DNA of 64,000 bases from JBMNEH01 sp050948665 (GTDB lineage Bacteria; Bacillota; Clostridia; Christensenellales; UMGS416): the NCBI GenBank assembly GCA_050948665.1, contig JBMNEH010000001.1, positions 1,054,001 through 1,118,000 of the forward strand, in the 5' to 3' direction. How positions within the stretch are numbered: the stretch's first letter is position 1; each line of letters begins with the position of its first letter. Shown one piece after another: positions 40,336 through 47,714 of this stretch. The notes beneath the pieces are model-generated. The model worked only from the letters and a program-made list of their open reading frames with translations. It was not told where the DNA came from and did not search any database. Position numbers and translations under genes: made by a program.

Positions 40336-42792
40336 ATGGCAAAGAAGAGATCCAATGAAATCCCCCCCCTTCAGGAGGTGGTGACCGCTGTACCCGTTGA
40401 GGAAGTCATGCACAACTCCATGATCCCCTATGCCGAGTATGTGGTGATGGAGCGTGCGCTGCCCCGTGTAGAGGACGGGCTGAAGCCGGTACAGCGGCGT
40501 ATTTTGTATACGATGATGGAGTTGGGGAATACCCCGGACAAACCATACAAGAAATCCGCCCGGGTGGCGGGGGATACGATGGGGAAGTACCACCCCCACG
40601 GAGACAGCTCCATCTATGACGCGATGGTGCGTATGGCGCAGGACTTTGTGATGGGAGCCACGCTTGTGGACGGTCACGGGAACTTCGGTTCGATCGACGG
40701 AGATTCTCCCGCGGCCATGCGGTACACCGAGGTACGCATGACGCCACTTGCCCTGGAATTGTTACGGGATATCGAGAAGGATACCGTCGGATTTCGACTG
40801 AATTTTGACGATACCCTGAAGGAGCCCGATGTTCTGCCGGGGCGGTTTCCCAACCTGCTGGTAAACGGCGCGATGGGCATTGCCGTGGGATTGGCGACCA
40901 ACATCCCCACCCATAATTTGGGTGAAGTGATAGACGGCATCGTAGCGCAGATGGATGATCCGCATATCAAAACGGACGCGTTGATGAAGATCATACCGGG
41001 ACCGGATTTTCCCACAGGCGGTATGATCATCGGGAATGAAGGCATCAGGGAAGCATATGAAACCGGCAGAGGGAAGATCCGCATTCGCTCGAAATGTACC
41101 ATCGAGAACGCTCCCGGCGGCAAAAAGGCGATCGTGATCCACGAGGTTCCTTATCAGGTAAACAAAGCGGCTATGCTGGAGAAGATACTACGCCTCTCCG
41201 AAGAACGCAAGGATGTGCTGGGTGTGATCAGCGACATTCGTGATGAGTCTGACAGAGAAGGCCTTCGGGCCGTTATTGAGATCCGAAAAGGCGGAGACCC
41301 GGAAAAAATCCTCCAGTACCTGTACAGATACAGCGATCTGGAGGTGACCTTCGGCATCAATATGGTAGCGATCGCGGAGAGCAAACCCAAACAGCTGTCG
41401 TTAAAAGAAATCAACGCCGTATACATCCGGCACCAGCAGAATGTGGTCACCCGGAGACTGCGCTACGATAAAGAGCAGGCAGAGGCGCGGGAGCATATTT
41501 TAGAGGGCCTGGTTGTGGCGCTCTACAATATTGACGAGGTGATCGCCATCATCAGAGGCAGCGCCACCGTCCCAGAAGCGAAACGAAATCTGATGCGGCG
41601 ATTTGATTTCACCGGCATACAGGCGCAAGCCATACTGGATATGCGGTTGCAGCGGCTGACTTCATTGGAGATATCGAAACTGGAGCAGGAGCTGAAGGAG
41701 ATTCGGGCGATGATCGCAAAAATCAAGTCCATCCTCGCGTCCAAAACCAAATTACTTCACCTGATTCGCGATGAGCTCCTGGATATAAAGAAGAAATACG
41801 CCCGCCCGCGACGTACAAAAATCGTGGACGCTGAGAAGGTGGAAGAGTTCAACGCGGAAGACTTTATTGTGGTGGAGGATGTTGTGATCACCGTCACCCG
41901 GGGCGGCTATGTAAAGCGACTGCCCGAGAAGACCTATCAACGTTCAAACCGGGTCATGCCGGATGATATGCAAAACGACAGGTTTATCGGCGTGTTGCCG
42001 GCAAAAACCGATCAGAAGCTGGTTCTCTTCACCGACAGCGGCATGATGCTGCAGATCCCCGCAGCCGATATACCGGAGGGGAGGTGGAAGGACAGGGGAG
42101 CCTCACTGAACAGTATTATTACAGCTTACCAGAACACCGAAGAGATCGTTTCCGCCTTTGTGGTACAAGAGATACCCGACAAGGGAGAGATGATGTTTTC
42201 TACCGCCCAGGGTATGAGCAAAAAAACCCTTTGCAGCGCATATGTTACACGGAATAAGCGCATTGCGGCTTGCCAGCTGAAGGATGGGGACAGGTTGATT
42301 TCCGCTGAGCCCGTGGTGCGCGGTGCGGGAATGCTTTACATCACCCGGAAAGGAATGATTCTGATGACCCGAAACAGTCAGATCGCCCAGATGGGCAGGG
42401 CGACCCAGGGCGTCAGGGGGATCACTCTGGAGGACGGAGATGAGGTGCTGCTGGCTGCCCAGACACCGCCGACCGCTCAGATCGTTGTGATGACCGATAC
42501 CGGCTATGCCAAACGAATGACGCCAATGGATCTGACCAGCCAAAAACGGGGAGGCAAGGGGAATAAGTGCATCCAATTCTATAAGAACGGGGCGAACGGC
42601 ACGGGTCTTGCCGCCGCTTTCCTTTTGGATGGGCCGGCGTCTCTTGTTGTAACACAGAAAACCGGGGAAGTTACTGAGGTGGATACCGAATCACTGCCCC
42701 TTCAGCGTCCCGAAGGCAGGGGAGCGCCTACCCAGGCGATCGTCGTTCTGGGAAATGAGATACTGTCCGTAAGTTTGAAAAAAGAGATTTGA
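40336..42792 (+). CDS. parC: Type IIA topoisomerase subunit A (ParC/GyrA family)
   Basis: An 818-residue breakage-reunion subunit. GLKPVQRRILYTMMELG, KYHPHGDSSIYDAMVRMAQD, the catalytic Tyr130 in AAMRYTEVRM, and IGLATN-like VGLATNIPTHNLGEVIDG are present, with a coiled-coil arm and a C-terminal beta-pinwheel from about residue 510. The first blade has ITVTRGGYVKRLPEKTYQRS and then no QRRGGRG box; a QKRGGKG motif occurs later, near residue 736. Loss of the first-blade box is a ParC trait, so decatenation is more likely than supercoiling. It lies eight bases after the B subunit gene, with GGAG before the ATG. Confidence 0.85.
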   Translation: MAKKRSNEIPPLQEVVTAVPVEEVMHNSMIPYAEYVVMERALPRVEDGLKPVQRRILYTMMELGNTPDKPYKKSARVAGDTMGKYHPHGDSSIYDAMVRMAQDFVMGATLVDGHGNFGSIDGDSPAAMRYTEVRMTPLALELLRDIEKDTVGFRLNFDDTLKEPDVLPGRFPNLLVNGAMGIAVGLATNIPTHNLGEVIDGIVAQMDDPHIKTDALMKIIPGPDFPTGGMIIGNEGIREAYETGRGKIRIRSKCTIENAPGGKKAIVIHEVPYQVNKAAMLEKILRLSEERKDVLGVISDIRDESDREGLRAVIEIRKGGDPEKILQYLYRYSDLEVTFGINMVAIAESKPKQLSLKEINAVYIRHQQNVVTRRLRYDKEQAEAREHILEGLVVALYNIDEVIAIIRGSATVPEAKRNLMRRFDFTGIQAQAILDMRLQRLTSLEISKLEQELKEIRAMIAKIKSILASKTKLLHLIRDELLDIKKKYARPRRTKIVDAEKVEEFNAEDFIVVEDVVITVTRGGYVKRLPEKTYQRSNRVMPDDMQNDRFIGVLPAKTDQKLVLFTDSGMMLQIPAADIPEGRWKDRGASLNSIITAYQNTEEIVSAFVVQEIPDKGEMMFSTAQGMSKKTLCSAYVTRNKRIAACQLKDGDRLISAEPVVRGAGMLYITRKGMILMTRNSQIAQMGRATQGVRGITLEDGDEVLLAAQTPPTAQIVVMTDTGYAKRMTPMDLTSQKRGGKGNKCIQFYKNGANGTGLAAAFLLDGPASLVVTQKTGEVTEVDTESLPLQRPEGRGAPTQAIVVLGNEILSVSLKKEI

Positions 42793-42871
42793 ACGCGGCT
42801 TGACTCTGCCGCGAAACCGCGCCGCGTATGCGGCCGAGATAATTCCCAACGGCGGGAGAAAAAGGATACAG

Positions 42872-42898
42872 GCAGGAACATCCCGGAGAGTAAAGAAT
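42872..42898 (+). promoter_or_regulatory. Sigma-H-like promoter in front of spo0A
   Basis: GCAGGAACA (42872-42880), 11 bases, then AAAGAAT (42892-42898) fits the published sigma-H pattern RnAGGAwWW-n11-12-RnnGAAT with one mismatch. The ATG is 22 bases downstream. In B. subtilis one spo0A promoter is sigma-H dependent. The rest of 42793-42920 contains two GC-rich hairpins without U-runs. Confidence 0.5.
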
Positions 42899-42920
42899 AT
42901 ACCAGCAGGGGAGGAGAAGC

Positions 42921-43658
42921 ATGCGTATTCGGGTTTTAATCGTGGATGATAATGTTCTTTCCGAAAGCATAGAGGACGCGCTGCACAGAGACGGGGCGTT
43001 CGAAGTCGCAGCGATCGCGGAGAACAAAGGGCAGGCATTGAGCTTTCTGCGGAATACCGAAATTGACCTGATGCTGCTGAATGTTACGGCGTCCCCCCGG
43101 GAGGGCAAGGCTTTGCTGAGGGAAATCCTGGAAAATGAACTTCAAATGCCGGTTACCGTGGTGATGTCCTCTGCGGATGACGAGACAGTGATCGAGTCCT
43201 TCCTGGAAATGGGCGTTGTGTTTTATTTTGTAAAACCCTTTGACGCGGACGCGACGGTGCGCCGGCTTCATGATTTATTCCGGGAGGAAATACCAAAAAA
43301 GGCTGATGAGACGGATGCCCGGCTTGCCCGGGAAATACGGCGGTTGCTGGAAAAGGCCGCGGTTCCTCCTCAGAATATGGGGCGCCGCTTTTTAGAAACG
43401 GCGATCGCGCTGGCCGTGGAGGATCCGGACTGCACCGGGCGTATGATGACGGACCTTTATCCGAAAGTAGCGGTAGCCTTCGGCAGTACCCGACAACGGG
43501 TAGAAAGGGCAATACGGCATACCATAGCGGTTGCTATAAGCAGGGCAGGGACGGAGGATATCAAGGAATTATTCGGATCAACGGAGAAGGAAAAGCTTAA
43601 CAACAGTACATTTATAGCGTTGCTTGCGGAAAGAGCCGGCTGCGCGGTAAAGGAGTAG
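42921..43658 (+). CDS. spo0A: Spo0A-like sporulation response regulator with Asn at the phosphoacceptor site
   Basis: A 245-residue response regulator. The receiver keeps the acidic pair Asp9-Asp10 (VLIVDDN), the switch Ser83/Ser84 and Lys105 (FVKPFD), but where Spo0A has the phosphorylated Asp in LVLDIIMP this protein has Asn54 in LLNVTASP. The DNA-binding domain is clearly Spo0A: VPPQNMGRRFLETAI, MMTDLYPKVAVAFGSTRQRV and ERAIRHTIAVAISR, then ELFGS and STFIALLAERAG. It follows a sigma-H-like promoter and GGGGAGG. In most spore formers spoIVB is upstream; here it is parC, and a purine phosphorylase gene follows at four bases. It may act without phosphorylation or be tuned differently. Confidence 0.9.
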   Translation: MRIRVLIVDDNVLSESIEDALHRDGAFEVAAIAENKGQALSFLRNTEIDLMLLNVTASPREGKALLREILENELQMPVTVVMSSADDETVIESFLEMGVVFYFVKPFDADATVRRLHDLFREEIPKKADETDARLAREIRRLLEKAAVPPQNMGRRFLETAIALAVEDPDCTGRMMTDLYPKVAVAFGSTRQRVERAIRHTIAVAISRAGTEDIKELFGSTEKEKLNNSTFIALLAERAGCAVKE

Positions 43659-43662
43659 AGAG

Positions 43663-44466
43663 ATGCTGGAATCCACACGGGTTATTCGCGAAAGGACGGA
43701 TTTTTATCCGGAGACAGCGCTTGTATTGGGATCGGGACTCAACGATATCGCCGGGGAAATGATTTCCCCCGTTTCCATTGATTACGGCGATATTCCCGGA
43801 TTCGGTCACTCCACAGCCGCAAGCCATGCCGGAAAGCTCCTGCTGGGCAAGCTTTGGGGCAAGAATTGTGTCATTATGCAGGGCAGAATGCATTATTATG
43901 ACGGGTACACGCAGCAGGAGCTGGCAGTACCCGTACGGACACTGCGGGAGCTGGGCTGCAAGACACTGGTGCTGACGAACGCGGCCGGAGCGGTAAACAA
44001 GGCGTTTGTGCCGGGCGAACTTATGCTGATCGAGGATTTCATCAATTTTGCCGGCGTCAATCCGCTGTTGGGACCGAACGACAACTCCTTTGGTATCCGG
44101 TTCCCGGATATGAGCTATGCGCTGAGCCCCCGGCTGTTGGCCATAATGGAGCAGGCAGCCAGGAGGGCCGGACTGGCGCCCCGGAAGGGCGTATACGCCA
44201 TGATGACCGGCCCCTCCTTTGAAACTCCGGCGGAGATACGGATGCTTCGCACATTGGGGGCGGACGCCGTCGGCATGTCTACGGTTCCGGAGATATTGAC
44301 AGGTGTGCATGCAGGAATGGAGGTTGCGGCAATCAGCTGTATAACCAATATGGCCGCAGGAATACTTGACCGGCCCCTGGACGACGACGAAGTGGTTGAG
44401 GTGGGCAAAGCGGCCCATGACGATATGGTTGCTTTGCTGCGGGGTACCATTGAAGGGATCAACTGA
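43663..44466 (+). CDS. punA: Purine nucleoside phosphorylase (trimeric type)
   Basis: A 267-residue enzyme of the PNP/MTAP family, which splits purine nucleosides with phosphate into base and ribose-1-phosphate for salvage. Seen: ALVLGSGLNDIAGEM (phosphate loop), FGHSTAASHAGKLLLGKLWG, VIMQGRMHYYDGYTQQELAV, LVLTNAAGAVNKAFVPGELM, GVYAMMTGPSFETPAEIRML and DAVGMSTVPEILTGVHAGME with the conserved Met and Glu of the nucleoside site. It starts four bases after spo0A with AAGGAG upstream, so it is probably co-transcribed with it, and ends before a strong terminator. Confidence 0.95.
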   Translation: MLESTRVIRERTDFYPETALVLGSGLNDIAGEMISPVSIDYGDIPGFGHSTAASHAGKLLLGKLWGKNCVIMQGRMHYYDGYTQQELAVPVRTLRELGCKTLVLTNAAGAVNKAFVPGELMLIEDFINFAGVNPLLGPNDNSFGIRFPDMSYALSPRLLAIMEQAARRAGLAPRKGVYAMMTGPSFETPAEIRMLRTLGADAVGMSTVPEILTGVHAGMEVAAISCITNMAAGILDRPLDDDEVVEVGKAAHDDMVALLRGTIEGIN

Positions 44467-44484
44467 GTTTTGTCCTGCTCACGC

Positions 44485-44522
44485 CGCATAGGCCGTACTG
44501 TAAACGGCTTATGCGTTTTTTT
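44485..44522 (+). terminator. Rho-independent terminator after punA
   Basis: CGCATA plus GCCGT pairs with ACGGC plus TATGCG, with a single unpaired base on each side, followed by seven T. It ends the spo0A-punA unit. The remaining gap to 44712 holds a perfect GGCGGAAGA / TCTTCCGCC hairpin (about 44620-44645) with no U-run. Confidence 0.88.
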
Positions 44523-44712
44523 GCGTTTTCGATACCGATCCTCCGGGACCGGAAGATCAGGAATGTAGGAAATCCCTGGAAGGGCTGTCGCGGAATCGCG
44601 CTGAAGGACGGCGGAAGAAGAAAAGTCTTCCGCCCGGTCCGTCAGGGACGGAGATAGGCGGAAGGCTGATGTTCAGAGATATTTTTGGATTTTTCGCCGA
44701 GGATACTTTGCG

Positions 44713-45693
44713 CTAATAAAGACTGAAAAGACGGCGGATCTCCTCATAGTCACGGGTTATTGTCAGCGAAAGCGAAAGCAGGATACGGGCCTTCTGCGGA
44801 GAGAGCGTGTTCGCGGGAATGGTGTTTCCTACGGCGTCCAATATCTTATCCTCGATAATAATACCGTTGCCGATACGAGAAGCCCGGACGACCGGAATTC
44901 CCCGCTCGTTCAGACGGCGCACCTCCTGCTGCCAGATATGGCTGTACCCGCCGCTGCCCGCTCCGGCGATCACTACGCCTTCACTATGGGCGCCGGCCCA
45001 ACGGAGCATGCCGGGATCGGCGTCGGCATGGAAATACACAACGGAGACCTTTGGCAGCGCGGTGACGGATGTTATATCAAAACAGGTCTGATAGGTATGG
45101 GAGCGGGTAGACATGGCGAAAAAATAGGGCACCGTATCCCGCATATAACCCACTGCGCCGAACTCACCCTGGTTGAAAGCGTCGGTTTTAAAGGTATTAC
45201 CCTTTTGTACCTCACGACCGCCGTATATTCCGTCGGAAAAGACAACCAAAACACCCTTCCCCCTGGCGGCATCATTTGCGGCAAGAGCAATGGACTCATA
45301 CAGGTTCATGGGCCCGTCAGCGCTGGTTGCCGTGGAGGGACGCATTGCCCCTGTCAATATGACCGGTTCGGGAATCCTCACGGTAAGATTCAGAAAATAA
45401 GCGGCTTCATCCAGAGTATCGGTGCCGTGTGTTACCACAAAACCGTCCGCCGCTCCCCGGGCCGCCAGATCGTTGATGCACTTTGCGAGGCGCAGCCAAT
45501 CCTCCGTGGAAATATCACAGCTGTCTACAGATAACAGCTGACGGCTCTCTATTGTCACACCGGGCAGGGGAGGGAGGGTACCCAGCAAATCGGATATCGG
45601 CAGTGTTGCCGCCTGATACTGGGCGGTCTCTCCCGGGGGTCCTTCCCCGGCGATGGTGCCTCCCGTACCGAGTACCATGATATTGCGGCTCAT
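44713..45693 (-). CDS. L-asparaginase (type I/II family)
   Basis: A 326-residue enzyme hydrolysing L-asparagine to aspartate and ammonia. The two threonine motifs are present: VLGTGGTIAGEG near residue 7 (nucleophile Thr) and FVVTHGTDTLDEAAYFL near residue 86 (Thr-Asp of the second triad), followed by VILTGAMRPSTATSADGPMN and LYESIALAA. The C-terminal part carries GVVIAGAGSGGYSHIW. No signal peptide is seen, so it is probably cytoplasmic. Its ATG overlaps the rsfS stop by four bases, so it belongs to the obgE-rsfS transcription unit, an unusual place for it. Confidence 0.92.
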   Translation of the reverse strand: MSRNIMVLGTGGTIAGEGPPGETAQYQAATLPISDLLGTLPPLPGVTIESRQLLSVDSCDISTEDWLRLAKCINDLAARGAADGFVVTHGTDTLDEAAYFLNLTVRIPEPVILTGAMRPSTATSADGPMNLYESIALAANDAARGKGVLVVFSDGIYGGREVQKGNTFKTDAFNQGEFGAVGYMRDTVPYFFAMSTRSHTYQTCFDITSVTALPKVSVVYFHADADPGMLRWAGAHSEGVVIAGAGSGGYSHIWQQEVRRLNERGIPVVRASRIGNGIIIEDKILDAVGNTIPANTLSPQKARILLSLSLTITRDYEEIRRLFSLY

Positions 45694-46052
45694 TCTCCTC
45701 CCAGGACTATCCGGTTGCTGCCGGTGTCATTGGTCCAAAGACGTTCTATATTATAAAAAGCTCTGTCCTCCTCATGGAAGATATGGATGATCACAGGGCT
45801 GTAATCCAAGATGATCCACCGTCCTCCGGCGTAGCCCTCAATATGGCGGGGAAAGAGACCGGACTTTTTAAAGGTATCTTCCACCTGATCCGACAAGGCC
45901 TTAACCTGGGGCGATGAGCGGCCGGAAGCAATCAGAAAACAATCGGCGAAGGAGGAGATTGTTGAGATGTCCAACAGTATAATGTCCGAAGCCTTATGGG
46001 CGTCCAATATCTTTCCGGCGTCCCGGGCTATACCTAGAGATTCCTGTTCCAT
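45690..46052 (-). CDS. rsfS: Ribosomal silencing factor RsfS
   Basis: A 120-residue protein of the RsfS/Iojap family, which binds uL14 on the 50S subunit and blocks subunit joining during starvation. Signatures: DIILLDISTISSFADCFLIA near residue 23, SGRSSPQVKALSDQVEDTFK, and the end EGYAGGRWIILDYSPVIIHI, then FHEEDRAFYNIERLW. It follows nadD-yqeK by 29 bases, the standard order (yqeK-yqeL) in Bacillota. Confidence 0.96.
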   Translation of the reverse strand: MEQESLGIARDAGKILDAHKASDIILLDISTISSFADCFLIASGRSSPQVKALSDQVEDTFKKSGLFPRHIEGYAGGRWIILDYSPVIIHIFHEEDRAFYNIERLWTNDTGSNRIVLGGE

Positions 46053-46081
46053 TGCGAGCTCCTTTATTTTTTCTCAGTTTA

Positions 46082-47260
46082 TCACGGCTGAAGGGATATT
46101 GCAAGCTGATATGCCCGGTCGGTACCGGGGTGGACGGGCATGCCCTTCTCCCTGCAGTGTGAAATGGTAGACGCAAGACCGTGGACGTAAGCCTGCCGCA
46201 AATCGATGAAAGCCTCCTCACGGAGCGCAGACAGGCCGGGATAATCCTTTCTGCCGGGCTCGATCATATCGGACAGAAAAATCACCTTGTCCAGATCTGT
46301 CATCTCCGGTTCAGGTACCGTATGCCTGGCGATTGCGTTGAGAACAGCTTCGTCCTCAACGCCATAGGCCTCACGGGCCAGATAGGCGCCGGCCGGCGCG
46401 TGAAGAACCGGAAGGTATTTCGTCTCTTCCGATAAACGGGGATAACCCCATTGCCGCAGCCTTGCAAGCAGCTCTTCCTCCGGCAGCCCTTTCGCACAGT
46501 CATGCAGCAGTCCCGCAAGGGAGGCCTGTTCCGCATTCACATTCCATTTTTTTGCCAGTACGATGGCAGTTTCCTGTACACCGAGACTGTGACGAAACGT
46601 GGAGGGCTTGACAGCGGCCGCCAGCCGCGACTCATAATTACACGGCTCATACAGGCGGTAAAGGCGGATGTACGAAAGCACATCGGACGGAAGACCTTCA
46701 GGATCCTCTCCGGCCGACTGCCCATGCCGTATATCCGAGGAAGAAATATCGGGCCCCGGGTAGGGAAGGCGTATAACCCGGCATCCATAGGCCGCTGTAA
46801 GGGCGGAACATTGGGCTTCCAGTTCCGCGCCGCCGTATCCCGGCCGGGACATGACCACCGGTGTTACCCGCGACAATATCCGCTCCGGACGGTACCAGCT
46901 GCGGATATTCGCCAGGGAATCCCCGCCCAACAGTAAAAGCCATTCGGAAACACCCGGCGCCTTCTTATACAGCATATCCAGAGTCTCCGCAGTATAGCTG
47001 TTTTTTTTGCGCGAAATTTCGTAATCGGATATATAAACTCCGGGAATATTGCGCACGGCCAGCTTAAGCATTGCCAGCCGATGGCGGGGAGCGATGAAAG
47101 GGCCGGGTTTGTGGGGTGAAAGTCCAGACGGCATCAAAAGAATGCCGTTCGGTCTGCAAAAGGAAGCCGCCTCCTTTAATAACATGAGGTGACCGTTATG
47201 GACCGGGTTAAAGGCGCCGCCAAAGAACAGGACTCTGCCCTTCAATTCAGAGTAATCCAT
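46082..47260 (-). CDS. nadD: NadD-YqeK fusion: nicotinate-nucleotide adenylyltransferase and HD phosphohydrolase
   Basis: A 392-residue two-domain protein. Residues 1 to about 195 are NadD (FFGGAFNPVHNGHLMLLKEA with the nucleotide-binding G-x-F-x-P-x-H-x-G-H, LLLGGDSLANIRSWYRPERI, and ISSSDIRHG), which makes deamido-NAD from nicotinate mononucleotide. The rest is a YqeK-type HD domain (FRHSLGVQETAIVLAKKW, LAGLLHDCAKGLP, LHAPAGAYLAREAYG, AIARHTVPEPEMTDLDKVIF, LSDMIEPGRKDYPGL), which in relatives is an Ap4A-hydrolysing phosphohydrolase. No stop or frameshift lies between them. In Bacillus the two are separate adjacent genes. The start at 47260 has GGAGG five bases upstream. Confidence 0.92.
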   Translation of the reverse strand: MDYSELKGRVLFFGGAFNPVHNGHLMLLKEAASFCRPNGILLMPSGLSPHKPGPFIAPRHRLAMLKLAVRNIPGVYISDYEISRKKNSYTAETLDMLYKKAPGVSEWLLLLGGDSLANIRSWYRPERILSRVTPVVMSRPGYGGAELEAQCSALTAAYGCRVIRLPYPGPDISSSDIRHGQSAGEDPEGLPSDVLSYIRLYRLYEPCNYESRLAAAVKPSTFRHSLGVQETAIVLAKKWNVNAEQASLAGLLHDCAKGLPEEELLARLRQWGYPRLSEETKYLPVLHAPAGAYLAREAYGVEDEAVLNAIARHTVPEPEMTDLDKVIFLSDMIEPGRKDYPGLSALREEAFIDLRQAYVHGLASTISHCREKGMPVHPGTDRAYQLAISLQP

Positions 47261-47415
47261 ATGCGCCTCCTTTCGGGCGGGATTAAAGTGTCCGGAAAGA
47301 TTGATTCCGGAAAGAGCGGCCAAAGCCGGTTGAAGCGGTACGATAATGCCGTAATAAAAGTAAAATGCCGCATTCTCCCCCGCAGTTATGGAGGGATAGC
47401 ATATGCGCTGCAAAC

Positions 47416-47703
47416 TCAGGGCAGGCGGATCGTCTGGTGCTCCTTTGATTGCCTGTAAAGCACAAGCTTGTTTCCGATTTGCTGTATGATTTCCGCGCCG
47501 GTGGCAGCGCGAAGCGCCTCCGCGGCTTCCTTCGTGTCGGTATCGGCGTTCCGCAGTATGTTGATTTTCACAAGCTCGTGGTACTCCAGCAGCAGCTGCA
47601 GCTGTTGGATCTGTCCCTGCGTCAGCCTTTCTTTCCCGATTTGCATAAGAGGTTCCAAATTATTGGCCAAACCCCGCAAGTAGGCGCGTTGCTTCCCGGT
47701 CAT
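47416..47703 (-). CDS. yhbY: YhbY/CRS1 family ribosome-assembly RNA-binding protein
   Basis: A 95-residue single CRM domain: MTGKQRAYLRGLANNLEPLM, QIGKERLTQGQIQQLQLLLE and HELVKINILRNA, then GAEIIQQIGNKLVLYR, where GNK-like GxxVxLYR closes the fold. YhbY (YqeI) binds pre-50S particles. It lies 11 bases after obgE and 155 bases before nadD, with no clear promoter in that gap. Confidence 0.95.
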   Translation of the reverse strand: MTGKQRAYLRGLANNLEPLMQIGKERLTQGQIQQLQLLLEYHELVKINILRNADTDTKEAAEALRAATGAEIIQQIGNKLVLYRQSKEHQTIRLP

Positions 47704-47714
47704 GGTAATACTCC

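Noticed and set aside
42794..42813. CGCGGC / GCCGCG hairpin after parC as a terminator
   Set aside because: The loop is followed by A-rich and C-rich sequence with no U-run.
44669..44716. 15-codon plus-strand frame with GGAAGG upstream
   Set aside because: Too short to separate from chance, and it overlaps the 3' end of the asparaginase gene.
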